A stretch of 64,000 bases of DNA, from the NCBI RefSeq assembly GCF_003697165.2, contig NZ_CP033092.2, positions 4,526,001 through 4,590,000 of the forward strand. Reading direction: 5' to 3'. The notes beneath the pieces were generated by a model. The model worked only from the letters and a program-made list of their open reading frames with translations, searched no databases and was not told where the DNA came from. Source of the stretch: Escherichia coli DSM 30083 = JCM 1649 = ATCC 11775 (GTDB taxonomy: Bacteria; Pseudomonadota; Gammaproteobacteria; Enterobacterales; Enterobacteriaceae). Made by a program: the position numbers and the translations under genes. Positions 1-7,617 of this stretch are shown here, piece by piece. Position 1 is the stretch's first letter; the number at the start of each line of letters is the position of its first letter.

Positions 1-396
1 ATCGTTACCCGCACGGAGGATCTTATTCACCAGATCGCCGTGATTGGTGAGGAAAATCAGCCCCTGGGAATCTTTATCCAGGCGGCCAATCGGGAACACG
101 CGTTTGCTGTGGTTAACGAAATCGACAATGTTATCGCGCTCGCCATCTTCGGTGGTGCTGACAATACCGACGGGCTTGTTCAGGGCGATAAGTACCAAAT
201 CTTCGGATTCCCGAGGCTCAATCAACTGACCATTTACTTTCACAACGTCGCCGGGTTTCACCTGATCGCCAATGGTGGCTCGCTTGCCATTAAGGAACAC
301 ATTGCCTTGCTCGATATAGCGATCCGCTTCGCGGCGTGAGCAAATTCCGCTTTCGCTGATGTATTTATTTAAACGGACTGATGAGTCGGGCAGCAT
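1..396 (-). CDS. rluF: 23S rRNA pseudouridine synthase RluF, N-terminal part (cut by window edge)
   Basis: Only the first 132 codons are present; the 3' end lies beyond position 1 (family length is about 290 residues). The N-terminus (MLPDSSVRLNKYISESG) opens an S4-type RNA-binding domain covering roughly residues 7-60. The catalytic motif GRLDKDSQG follows, with the nucleophilic aspartate at residue 107. The known family role is to make pseudouridine 2604 in 23S rRNA. The start is the ATG at 396, with AGGAG a few bases upstream. It is divergent from sorC. In K-12, as I recall, rluF neighbours pepE directly, so the sor operon lies between two core genes here. Confidence 0.95.
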   Translation of the reverse strand, partial: MLPDSSVRLNKYISESGICSRREADRYIEQGNVFLNGKRATIGDQVKPGDVVKVNGQLIEPRESEDLVLIALNKPVGIVSTTEDGERDNIVDFVNHSKRVFPIGRLDKDSQGLIFLTNHGDLVNKILRAGND

Positions 397-570
397 AAAT
401 TCTCCTGTAAAACGCGGAATATACCGTACCTCTTAGCGGGGAAAAACAGGGTTATGCGGCAACGTCGAAATTAAATGTGATCTGCCACGCCTTTTATCAC
501 AAAAGTGTCTCCGGAAGTACGATGCAAATTTGCCTGGCAAAATAAGAATAATCAACAAATTACGCATCGC

Positions 571-584
571 TGCACACCTGTGCT
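571..584. promoter_or_regulatory. candidate SorC operator, upstream copy
   Basis: The sequence TGCACA-CC-TGTGCT is an inverted repeat with one mismatch and the same 6-2-6 layout as the perfect palindrome at 714-727. It is centred about 117 bp upstream of the predicted transcription start, a position that would suit activation. SorC is known in Klebsiella as both activator and repressor; assignment of this site to SorC is inference. Confidence 0.45.
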
Positions 585-601
585 GATGACTACTACGCAG
601 A

Positions 602-615
602 GAAACAAATGTGCA
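602..615. promoter_or_regulatory. candidate SorC operator, degenerate copy
   Basis: The right half TGTGCA is intact and is preceded by CAAA, as in the palindrome at 714-727, while the left half matches at only three of six positions. Its centre is 31 bp from that of the site at 571-584, close to three helical turns, so two dimers could bind on the same face. Confidence 0.3.
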
Positions 616-659
616 AGAGAAAGCGCTATTTCCCCCCATGCAAAGAGTGAAAAATCGCT

Positions 660-688
660 TTGAAAGGCCATCATGATGGGGTTATATC
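660..688 (+). promoter_or_regulatory. candidate sor operon promoter
   Basis: The -35 box TTGAAA (660-665) matches five of six consensus bases, and the -10 box TATATC (683-688) matches four of six. The spacing is 17 bp. The predicted start near 695 leaves about 50 bases of leader before sorC and puts the palindrome at 714-727 just downstream of the start, a repressing position. Confidence 0.45.
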
Positions 689-713
689 AGATCAAGCGGT
701 GAGAAAGCGTATT

Positions 714-727
714 TGCACAAATGTGCA
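714..727. promoter_or_regulatory. candidate SorC operator, perfect palindrome downstream of the start
   Basis: TGCACA-AA-TGTGCA is a perfect 6-2-6 inverted repeat in the predicted sorC leader, ending 16 bases before the sorC ATG and 5 bases before the ribosome binding site AGGAGG (733-738). A bound protein could block transcription here. Assignment to SorC is inference from position and repetition of the motif. Confidence 0.5.
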
Positions 728-743
728 GAACCAGGAGGCGGCA

Positions 744-1691
744 ATGGAAAACAGTGACGATATCCGTTTGATTGTGAAGATTGCCCAACTCTATTACGAA
801 CAGGATATGACGCAGGCGCAAATTGCGCGCGAACTGGGTATTTATCGCACTACCATCAGCCGCTTGCTTAAACGAGGCCGCGATCAGGGAATTGTCACCA
901 TCGCCATCAACTATGACTACAACGAAAATCTCTGGCTGGAGCAGCAAGTGAAGCAAAAGTTTGGCCTGAAAGACGTTGTGGTGGTGTCAGGAAATGATGA
1001 GGATGAAGATATTCAACTGGCGATGATGGGGTTACACGGCGCGCAACTGCTGGATCGCTTGCTGGAACCTGGCGATATTGTCGGTTTTTCCTGGGGCCGC
1101 GCGGTGAGCGCACTGGTTGAAAACTTGCCGCAGGCGGGGCAATCGCGGCAGTTAATTTGCGTGCCGATTATTGGCGGCCCGTCCGGTAAACTCGAAAGCC
1201 GCTATCACGTAAACACATTAACCTACAGCGCGGCAGCGAAGCTGAAAGGGGAATCGCATCTCGCGGATTTTCCGGCGCTGCTGGATAACCCATTAATTCG
1301 TAATGGGATCATGCAGTCTCAGCACTTTAAAACCATCTCTGCCTACTGGGATAATCTGGATGTCGCCCTGGTGGGAATTGGCTCACCGGCCATTCGCGAC
1401 GGCGCTAACTGGCATGCGTTTTATGGTGGTGAAGAGAGTGACGACCTGAATGCCCGCCAGGTTGCTGGCGATATTTGCTCGCGCTTTTTTGATATTCACG
1501 GCGCAATGGTTGAAACGAATATGAGCGAAAAAACACTCTCTATCGAAATGAATAAATTAAAGCAGGCACGGTATTCCATTGGCATTGCCATGAGCGAAGA
1601 AAAATACAGCGGAATTGTTGGTGCACTGCGTGGAAAATATATTAATTGTCTGGTAACGAATAGCAGCACAGCTGAACTATTACTGAAATAA
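744..1691 (+). CDS. sorC: sor operon regulator SorC (SorC/DeoR-type sugar-phosphate-binding regulator)
   Basis: The protein has 315 residues, the family's usual length. The N-terminal helix-turn-helix covers about residues 21-47 (TQAQIARELGIYRTTISRLL). The rest is the sugar-phosphate-sensing domain common to the SorC family, with the VGFSWGRAV-type glycine-rich segment. In Klebsiella SorC activates the sor genes with L-sorbose and represses them without it. The ATG at 744 has AGGAGG seven bases upstream. The open frame continues upstream to 660, but that start has no ribosome binding site and would read through the candidate operator. It is the first gene of the operon; a 7-bp hairpin at 1710-1727 separates it from sorD. 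Confidence 0.92.
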   Translation: MENSDDIRLIVKIAQLYYEQDMTQAQIARELGIYRTTISRLLKRGRDQGIVTIAINYDYNENLWLEQQVKQKFGLKDVVVVSGNDEDEDIQLAMMGLHGAQLLDRLLEPGDIVGFSWGRAVSALVENLPQAGQSRQLICVPIIGGPSGKLESRYHVNTLTYSAAAKLKGESHLADFPALLDNPLIRNGIMQSQHFKTISAYWDNLDVALVGIGSPAIRDGANWHAFYGGEESDDLNARQVAGDICSRFFDIHGAMVETNMSEKTLSIEMNKLKQARYSIGIAMSEEKYSGIVGALRGKYINCLVTNSSTAELLLK

Positions 1692-1709
1692 AAATCTTCC
1701 CGATGTTTA

Positions 1710-1727
1710 CCGTAATAAAAATTACGG
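1710..1727 (+). other. small hairpin between sorC and sorD
   Basis: CCGTAAT, four A residues, then ATTACGG form a perfect 7-bp stem between the regulator gene and the catabolic genes. No T-run follows, so it looks like an RNA processing or stability element rather than a terminator. It may help set the regulator-to-enzyme ratio (inference). Confidence 0.4.
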
Positions 1728-1760
1728 CGGGTCCCTACTATCTAAAATCAGGAGTCTGTT

Positions 1761-2567
1761 ATGCAAACGTGGTTAAATTTGCAGGATAAAATCATTATTG
1801 TCACCGGTGGCGCATCCGGTATTGGTCTGGCGATTGTAGAGGAATTATTAGCACAAGGCGCGAATGTACAGATGGTCGATATTCACGGTGGCGATGGTCA
1901 ATATGAAAGCCATAAAGGTTATCAGTTCTGGCCGACCGATATTTCCAGCGCCAAAGAGATAAATCATACGGTAGCAGAAATTATCCAGCGTTTTGGTCGC
2001 ATCGACGGTCTGGTTAACAACGCCGGGGTCAATTTCCCGCGTCTGCTGGTCGATGAGAAAGCGCCTGCCGGGCAGTATGAACTCAACGAAGCTGCATTCG
2101 AAAAAATGGTCAATATCAATCAGAAAGGCGTTTTTCTGATGTCGCAGGCGGTGGCGCGACAGATGGTCAAACAACATGATGGCGTGATTGTGAATGTTTC
2201 CTCAGAAAGTGGGCTGGAAGGCTCAGAAGGCCAAAGCTGTTACGCCGCGACCAAAGCCGCGCTCAATAGCTTCACGCGCTCCTGGTCGAAAGAGCTGGGC
2301 AAGCACGGTATCCGTGTGGTCGGTATCGCGCCGGGGATTCTGGAAAAAACAGGACTGCGCACGCCGGAATATGAAGAAGCGCTGGCGTGGACGCGCAATA
2401 TCACCGTCGAGCAGCTGCGTGAAGGCTATACCAAAAACGCCATTCCTATTGGGCGCGCCGGAAGATTAGCAGAAGTGGCTGATTTTGTTTGTTATCTGCT
2501 GTCTGAACGCGCCAGCTATATCACCGGAGTAACCACTAACATTGCAGGCGGCAAAACGCGCGGCTAA
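1761..2567 (+). CDS. sorD: D-glucitol-6-phosphate (sorbitol-6-phosphate) 2-dehydrogenase SorD
   Basis: A short-chain dehydrogenase of 268 residues. The NAD(P)-binding motif TGGASGIG is at residues 15-22, NNAG at 86-89, the catalytic serine in the VNVSSES segment (147-150), and the YxxxK pair at Tyr161/Lys165. In the sor pathway it oxidises glucitol-6-phosphate, made by SorE, to fructose-6-phosphate in the cytoplasm. AGGAG lies shortly before the ATG. It ends nine bases before sorF. Confidence 0.93.
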   Translation: MQTWLNLQDKIIIVTGGASGIGLAIVEELLAQGANVQMVDIHGGDGQYESHKGYQFWPTDISSAKEINHTVAEIIQRFGRIDGLVNNAGVNFPRLLVDEKAPAGQYELNEAAFEKMVNINQKGVFLMSQAVARQMVKQHDGVIVNVSSESGLEGSEGQSCYAATKAALNSFTRSWSKELGKHGIRVVGIAPGILEKTGLRTPEYEEALAWTRNITVEQLREGYTKNAIPIGRAGRLAEVADFVCYLLSERASYITGVTTNIAGGKTRG

Positions 2568-2576
2568 GGAGGCTTT

Positions 2577-2984
2577 ATGGTCAATGCCATTTTTTGCGCC
2601 CACGGCAAATTAGCCTGCGCCATGCTGGAATCGGTTCAGATGGTGTACGGCGATGCCAGGGTCGAGGCAGTTGAATTTGTGCCCGGCGAGAACGCCGGAG
2701 ACATTGTGGCAAAGCTGGAGAAGTTAGTGAGCATTCACAATCATGACGAGTGGCTAATCGCCGTGGATTTACAGTGCGGCAGCCCGTGGAATGCGGCAGC
2801 GATGCTTGCGATGCGCAATCCTCGTCTGCGGGTAATCAGCGGCCTTTCTCTGCCGCTGGCGCTCGAACTGGTTGATAACCAGGACAGCATGAATGTTGAT
2901 GAACTGTGTGAACACCTGACGCAAATCGCAAAGCAAACCTGCGTCGTCTGGAGACAGGTAGCAACAGCAGAGGAGGATTTCTGA
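2577..2984 (+). CDS. sorF: L-sorbose PTS enzyme IIA component SorF
   Basis: A mannose-family PTS EIIA domain of 135 residues. The phosphorylatable histidine is His9 in the start segment MVNAIFCAHGKLACAML. It takes phosphate from HPr and passes it to SorB in the cytoplasm. AAGGAGG precedes the ATG. The TGA stop overlaps the ATG of sorB by one base, suggesting translational coupling of IIA and IIB. Confidence 0.92.
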   Translation: MVNAIFCAHGKLACAMLESVQMVYGDARVEAVEFVPGENAGDIVAKLEKLVSIHNHDEWLIAVDLQCGSPWNAAAMLAMRNPRLRVISGLSLPLALELVDNQDSMNVDELCEHLTQIAKQTCVVWRQVATAEEDF

Positions 2985-3478
2985 TGAACATTACGCTCGC
3001 CCGCATTGATGACCGCCTGATCCACGGCCAGGTCACTACCGTCTGGTCTAAAGTGGCTAACGCCCAACGCATTATTATCTGCAATGACGAAGTTTATAAC
3101 GATGAAGTTCGCCGGACATTATTGCGTCAGGCTGCGCCACCGGGAATGAAGGTTAACGTGGTCAATATTGAAAAAGCCGTCGCGGTTTATCACAACCCGC
3201 AATATCAGGACGAAACCGTTTTTTATCTTTTCACTCGCCCACAGGATGCCTTAGCAATGGTTCGCCAGGGGGTAAAAATAGGTACCCTGAATATTGGCGG
3301 TATGGCCTGGCGTCCTGGTAAGAAACAGTTAACCAAAGCAGTTTCATTAGATGACGATGATATTAACGCATTTCATGAGTTAAATAATCTTGGCGTCATA
3401 CTGGATTTACGCGTCGTAGCGTCAGATCCCTCAATCAATATTATCGACAAAATAAACGAACAGTTAATCGCAAATTAA
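2984..3478 (+). CDS. sorB: L-sorbose PTS enzyme IIB component SorB
   Basis: A mannose-family EIIB protein of 164 residues. The conserved start RIDDRLIHGQV carries the phosphorylated histidine at residue 14. It transfers phosphate to L-sorbose at the SorA/SorM membrane complex, giving L-sorbose-1-phosphate. AGGAGG sits inside the end of sorF just upstream. A 65-base gap separates it from sorA. Confidence 0.92.
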   Translation: MNITLARIDDRLIHGQVTTVWSKVANAQRIIICNDEVYNDEVRRTLLRQAAPPGMKVNVVNIEKAVAVYHNPQYQDETVFYLFTRPQDALAMVRQGVKIGTLNIGGMAWRPGKKQLTKAVSLDDDDINAFHELNNLGVILDLRVVASDPSINIIDKINEQLIAN

Positions 3479-3543
3479 ATAATAGCGCCTGTGTACATAT
3501 GCTTTAACAGGCAGGGATGACGACACTTAAAAGGTGACAAATC

Positions 3544-4341
3544 ATGGAAATAAGTACCCTACAAATCATTGCTATATTTCTTTTTTCCTGTATTGCCGGA
3601 ATGGGCAGCGTGCTGGATGAATTTCAGACTCATCGTCCGTTAATTGCCTGTACGGTGATTGGTTTAATTCTCGGTGATTTAAAAACCGGAATTATGCTCG
3701 GTGGTACGCTGGAATTGATAGCTCTCGGCTGGATGAACGTCGGCGCGGCGCAATCTCCGGATTCTGCACTCGCCAGCATAATCTCCGCCATTCTGGTTAT
3801 CGTTGGTCAGCAAAGCATCGCCACCGGAATCGCCATCGCGTTGCCTGTGGCTGCGGCAGGCCAGGTGCTGACGGTGTTTGCCCGTACCATCACCGTAGTG
3901 TTCCAGCACGCGGCGGATAAAGCAGCGGAAGAAGCACGGTTTCGCACTCTCGATATTCTGCATGTCTCCGCGCTTGGCGTGCAGGCACTGCGCGTTGCTA
4001 TTCCGGCACTGATTGTCTCGCTGTTCGTCAGCGCTGATATGGTGAGCAATATGCTGAGCGCCATTCCCGAATTTGTGACCCGTGGACTGCAGATTGCTGG
4101 CGGTTTTATCGTGGTGGTCGGTTACGCCATGGTGCTTCGCATGATGGGCGTGAAATATTTGATGCCTTTCTTTTTCCTCGGTTTCCTCGCAGGTGGCTAC
4201 CTCGATCTCAGTCTGCTGGCGTTCGGTGGCGTCGGCGTGATCATGGCCCTGCTCTACATCCAGTTAAATCCACAGTGGCGTAAAGCTGAACCACATCCCC
4301 AGACCACCACTATCACCGCCCTTGACCAACTTGATGATTAA
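3544..4341 (+). CDS. sorA: L-sorbose PTS membrane component IIC, SorA
   Basis: A very hydrophobic protein of 265 residues with several membrane segments and the typical mannose-family EIIC start (QIIAIFLFSCIAGMGSVLDEF). GLILGDLKTGIMLGGTLELIALGWMN-type sequence, split here by position (residues about 40-65), is characteristic of this family. It forms the sugar channel in the inner membrane with SorM. The stop at 4339-4341 lies ten bases before the sorM start. Confidence 0.92.
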   Translation: MEISTLQIIAIFLFSCIAGMGSVLDEFQTHRPLIACTVIGLILGDLKTGIMLGGTLELIALGWMNVGAAQSPDSALASIISAILVIVGQQSIATGIAIALPVAAAGQVLTVFARTITVVFQHAADKAAEEARFRTLDILHVSALGVQALRVAIPALIVSLFVSADMVSNMLSAIPEFVTRGLQIAGGFIVVVGYAMVLRMMGVKYLMPFFFLGFLAGGYLDLSLLAFGGVGVIMALLYIQLNPQWRKAEPHPQTTTITALDQLDD

Positions 4342-4351
4342 CGGAGCCATC

Positions 4352-5176
4352 ATGGAACAGAGAAAAATTACACGCAGCGATCTGGTGAGCATGTTTCTGC
4401 GCTCCAACCTGCAACAGGCATCCTTTAACTTTGAACGTATTCACGGGCTGGGTTTTTGCTACGACATGATCCCCGCCATCAAACGACTTTACCCATTAAA
4501 AGAGGATCAGGTTGCGGCGCTCAGGCGACACCTGGTGTTCTTCAATACCACGCCAGCCGTATGTGGCCCGGTCATCGGCGTCACTGCCGCCATGGAAGAG
4601 GCGCGAGCCAACGGCGCGGAAATTGATGACGGTACCATTAACGGCATCAAAGTCGGTCTGATGGGACCATTGGCAGGAGTTGGAGATCCACTGGTCTGGG
4701 GAACGCTGCGCCCGATTACCGCCGCGCTCGGCGCATCTCTGGCACTTTCGGGCAACATTCTCGGCCCCCTACTGTTCTTCTTTATTTTCAACGCGGTGCG
4801 TCTGGCGATGAAGTGGTATGGCCTACAGCTCGGCTTTCGCAAAGGGGTGAATATCGTCAGCGATATGGGCGGTAATTTGCTGCAAAAACTCACCGAAGGC
4901 GCGTCGATTCTCGGGCTGTTTGTGATGGGCGTGCTGGTGACCAAATGGACGTCAATCAACGTACCGTTGGTGGTTTCACAAACGCCTGCCGCCGATGGTG
5001 CCACCGTCACCATAACCGTGCAGAACATCCTCGACCAACTTTGCCCTGGTTTGCTGGCGCTCGGTCTGACGCTGCTGATGGTTCGTCTGCTCAACAAAAA
5101 AATTAACCCGGTATGGCTGATTTTCGCCCTGTTTGGTTTAGGGATTATCGGTAATGCGCTGGGCTTCCTGTCCTGA
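4352..5176 (+). CDS. sorM: L-sorbose PTS membrane component IID, SorM
   Basis: A mannose-family EIID protein of 274 residues, with the signature start KITRSDLVSMFLRS and a C-terminal hydrophobic stretch ending in GNALGFLS. It pairs with SorA in the inner membrane. I chose the ATG at 4352, preceded by ACGGAG. The open frame extends upstream to 4322, but that would overlap sorA and has no ribosome binding site. An 8-bp hairpin lies between it and sorE. Confidence 0.92.
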   Translation: MEQRKITRSDLVSMFLRSNLQQASFNFERIHGLGFCYDMIPAIKRLYPLKEDQVAALRRHLVFFNTTPAVCGPVIGVTAAMEEARANGAEIDDGTINGIKVGLMGPLAGVGDPLVWGTLRPITAALGASLALSGNILGPLLFFFIFNAVRLAMKWYGLQLGFRKGVNIVSDMGGNLLQKLTEGASILGLFVMGVLVTKWTSINVPLVVSQTPAADGATVTITVQNILDQLCPGLLALGLTLLMVRLLNKKINPVWLIFALFGLGIIGNALGFLS

Positions 5177-5183
5177 TTCTTCG

Positions 5184-5203
5184 CCCCGGCACGACTGCCG
5201 GGG
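5184..5203 (+). other. GC-rich hairpin between sorM and sorE
   Basis: CCCCGGCA, loop CGAC, TGCCGGGG is a perfect 8-bp stem in the 51-base gap between sorM and sorE. No T-run follows. It could protect the upstream PTS message or partly stop transcription into sorE (inference). Confidence 0.5.
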
Positions 5204-5227
5204 TCATCGCTCAACATGAGGTGGTTT

Positions 5228-6457
5228 ATGAAAACAACAGCTCTGCGTCTTTATGGCAAACGTGACCTGCGTCTGGAAACCTTTGACCTTCCTGAAATGC
5301 AGGAGGATGAAATCCTCGCGACGGTGGTCACTGACAGCCTGTGCCTCTCTTCCTGGAAAGAGGCCAATCTGGGTGAAAACCATAAAAAAGTACCCGACGA
5401 TGTGGCGACCAATCCCATCATCATCGGCCACGAATTTTGCGGCGATATTCTGGCCGTGGGTAAAAAGTGGCAGCACAAATTCCAGCCGGGTCAGCGTTAT
5501 GTGATTCAGGCCAACCTGCAACTCCCCGACCGCCCGGATTGCCCCGGCTACTCCTTCCCGTGGGTAGGCGGCGAAGCGACGCATGTGGTTATTCCCAACG
5601 AGGTCATGGAACAAGATTGCCTGCTGGCATACGACGGCGAAACCTATTTTGAAGGCTCGCTGGTTGAACCGCTTTCCTGCGTGATTGGCGCGTTCAACGC
5701 CAACTATCATCTTCAGGAAGGTAGTTATAACCACACGATGGGGATTCGCCCGCAAGGGCGCACGCTGATCCTCGGCGGCACCGGACCAATGGGACTGTTG
5801 GCGATTGATTATGCGCTACATGGACCCGTTAACCCTTCGCTGCTCGTCATTACCGATACCGACAACGACAAATTGAGTTATGCACGCAAGCACTATCCAT
5901 CAGAACCGCAAACACTGATTCATTATCTCAATGCCGCCGATGCAGCATTTGATACGTTAATGGCACTGAGTGGCGGTCACGGCTTCGATGATATTTTCGT
6001 CTTTGTGCCTAATGAAGGACTGGTGACTCTCGCCTCTTCCTTGCTGGCGACAGATGGTTGTCTGAATTTCTTCGCCGGACCGCAGGATAAGCACTTCAGC
6101 GCGCCAATTAATTTCTACGATGTGCATTATGCATTTACCCACTACGTGGGCACATCAGGCGGCAATACCGACGACATGCGCGCAGCGGTCAAATTGATTG
6201 AAGAGAAAAAAGTGCAGGCCGCAAAAGTGGTAACACATATTCTTGGGCTGAATGCCGCGGGCGAAACCACGCTTGAATTGCCTGCCGTCGGCGGCGGCAA
6301 AAAGCTGGTGTATACCGGGAAATACCTGCCGCTGACGTCACTCACGCAGATTCAGGATCAAGCACTGGCGGCAATTCTGGCGCGTCATCAGGGGATCTGG
6401 TCCGGTGAGGCGGAGCAATACCTGCTCGCCCATGCAGAGGCAATTTCCCATGATTAA
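5228..6457 (+). CDS. sorE: L-sorbose-1-phosphate reductase SorE
   Basis: A medium-chain dehydrogenase of 409 residues, in line with the Klebsiella protein. GHEFCGDILAVG (about residues 66-77) is the zinc-alcohol-dehydrogenase-type motif, and ILGGTGPMG is the nucleotide-binding turn near residue 180. It reduces L-sorbose-1-phosphate to D-glucitol-6-phosphate, the substrate of SorD. The ATG at 5228 (MKTTALRLYGK) follows ATGAGGTGG. An ATG four codons upstream is less likely because the AGGTGG lies between the two. It is the last gene of the operon. Confidence 0.92.
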   Translation: MKTTALRLYGKRDLRLETFDLPEMQEDEILATVVTDSLCLSSWKEANLGENHKKVPDDVATNPIIIGHEFCGDILAVGKKWQHKFQPGQRYVIQANLQLPDRPDCPGYSFPWVGGEATHVVIPNEVMEQDCLLAYDGETYFEGSLVEPLSCVIGAFNANYHLQEGSYNHTMGIRPQGRTLILGGTGPMGLLAIDYALHGPVNPSLLVITDTDNDKLSYARKHYPSEPQTLIHYLNAADAAFDTLMALSGGHGFDDIFVFVPNEGLVTLASSLLATDGCLNFFAGPQDKHFSAPINFYDVHYAFTHYVGTSGGNTDDMRAAVKLIEEKKVQAAKVVTHILGLNAAGETTLELPAVGGGKKLVYTGKYLPLTSLTQIQDQALAAILARHQGIWSGEAEQYLLAHAEAISHD

Positions 6458-6838
6458 TCGCGCTACTTAACTCTGCATGTCGCTGGCTGGTCGCCGCGGC
6501 AACTTCGCGACCTGATGTGCGGCTGATTGCAGAAGTGGCACAATGTGCACGAGAAGGATAAAAAAACATCAGCGCCTTAAGGGGCGCTCAAATTGGTGGC
6601 AAAGTGCACATTGTTTATGCCGGATGCGGAATGAAGCCTTATTCGGCCTACATAATCTCGAAAATTCAATATATTGCAGTTATCTGGTAGGCCAGGTAAG
6701 CGTAGCGCATCAGGCAATCCTGTGTTTGTCATCAGTCTCAGCGCCTGTGCAATATGTGACATCGTGAGCCATGTCAGTAAGTGGTTAAATTCGCAGTGGT
6801 AGCATTCCTTCCGTGTTTTCTTACTAACCGGAGAAGTA
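6458..6838. other. sorE-pepE intergenic region with repeats
   Basis: A 381 bp gap without a credible gene. It holds an 11-bp inverted repeat (ACAATGTGCAC at 6540-6550 and its complement at 6604-6614), a short stem AGCGCC/GGCGCT at 6571-6588, and a BIME of two opposed REP units at 6616-6718. The last 120 bases should carry the pepE promoter; I could not assign one clearly. Confidence 0.6.
6616..6718. repeat. BIME: two REP elements in opposite orientation
   Basis: The first unit (6616-6653) begins TATGCCGGATGCGG and ends CGGCCTACAT, a typical REP of E. coli. The second (about 6686-6718) is the reverse form, GGTAGGCC..GCGCATCAGGCA, and is more decayed. Such paired elements are common in non-coding E. 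coli DNA and bind gyrase or stabilise mRNA ends. Confidence 0.8.
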
Positions 6839-7528
6839 ATGGAACTGCTTTTATTGAGTAACTCGACGCTGCCGGGTAAAGCCTGGCTGGAACACGCGCT
6901 GCCGCTGATTGCTGAACAGTTGCAGGGGCGCCGTTCTGCGGTATTTATTCCTTTCGCTGGCGTAACGCAGACCTGGGATGATTACACAGCGAAAACGGCT
7001 GCGGTTCTCGCTCCGCTGGGTGTTTCTGTCACCGGTATTCATAGCGTTGTCGATCCCGTTGCCGCGATTGAAAATGCGGAAATTGTGATTGTCGGCGGCG
7101 GTAATACTTTCCAGTTGCTGAAACAGTGCCGCGAGCGCGGGCTGCTGGCACCCATTACTGACGTGGTGAAACGTGGCGCGCTGTATATTGGCTGGAGCGC
7201 AGGCGCTAACCTTGCTTGCCCAACCATTCGTACCACCAACGATATGCCGATTGTCGATCCGCAAGGTTTCGATGCGCTAAATCTGTTCCCGCTACAAATC
7301 AACCCGCACTTCACCAACGCGCTGCCGGAAGGCCATAAAGGTGAAACCCGTGAGCAGCGTATTCGCGAACTGCTGGTCGTCGCGCCAGAACTGACGATTA
7401 TTGGTCTGCCGGAAGGTAACTGGATCACAGTAAGTAAAGGTCACGCTACGCTGGGTGGCCCGAACACCACTTATGTGTTTAAGGCTGGTGAAGAAGCGGT
7501 GCCGCTGGAAGCGGGTCACCGTTTTTAA
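6839..7528 (+). CDS. pepE: peptidase E (alpha-aspartyl dipeptidase)
   Basis: A cytoplasmic serine peptidase of 229 residues that cleaves dipeptides with N-terminal aspartate. The nucleophile Ser120 sits in GWSAGAN; Asp135 (TTNDMP) and His157 (NPHF) complete the catalytic residues known from the Salmonella enzyme. GGAGAAG precedes the ATG. The gene stands alone, convergent with yjbB, with a BIME between the two stops. Confidence 0.96.
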
Positions 7529-7535
7529 GTGAATT

Positions 7536-7604
7536 GCCGGATGCATGATCCGGCATCTTGTTCATAGTGCCTGATGCGACGCTTTACGCGTCTTATCAGG
7601 CCTT
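7536..7604. repeat. REP/BIME between pepE and yjbB
   Basis: A hairpin GCCGGAT..ATCCGGC (7536-7554) is followed by a second unit TGCCTGATGCGACGC..GTCTTATCAGGC (7568-7602). Both resemble REP palindromes. The position between two convergent stop codons suggests a role in mRNA 3'-end stability. Confidence 0.75.
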
Positions 7605-7617
7605 CAGGGTCACGGTA

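Larger units (their letters stand above)
397..743. promoter_or_regulatory. rluF-sorC divergent intergenic control region
   Basis: This 347 bp gene-free stretch holds the control region of the sor operon. It contains a sigma-70-like promoter at 660-688 and three related TGCACA/TGTGCA elements, described separately. A strong CRP half-site (AAATGTGATCT, 473-483) is also present, but its second half is poor, so a CRP site is only a suggestion. I saw no open reading frame here that looks real. Confidence 0.55.

Noticed and set aside
473..501. CRP-binding site upstream of sorC.
   Set aside because: The left half AAATGTGATCT is excellent, but the second half does not fit at the required spacing, and the next TCACA is 16 bases away. 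Kept only as a remark.
6571..6588. Intrinsic terminator after sorE.
   Set aside because: The stem AGCGCC/GGCGCT has no T-run on the plus strand; the only A/T-run would suit the opposite strand, where no gene ends.
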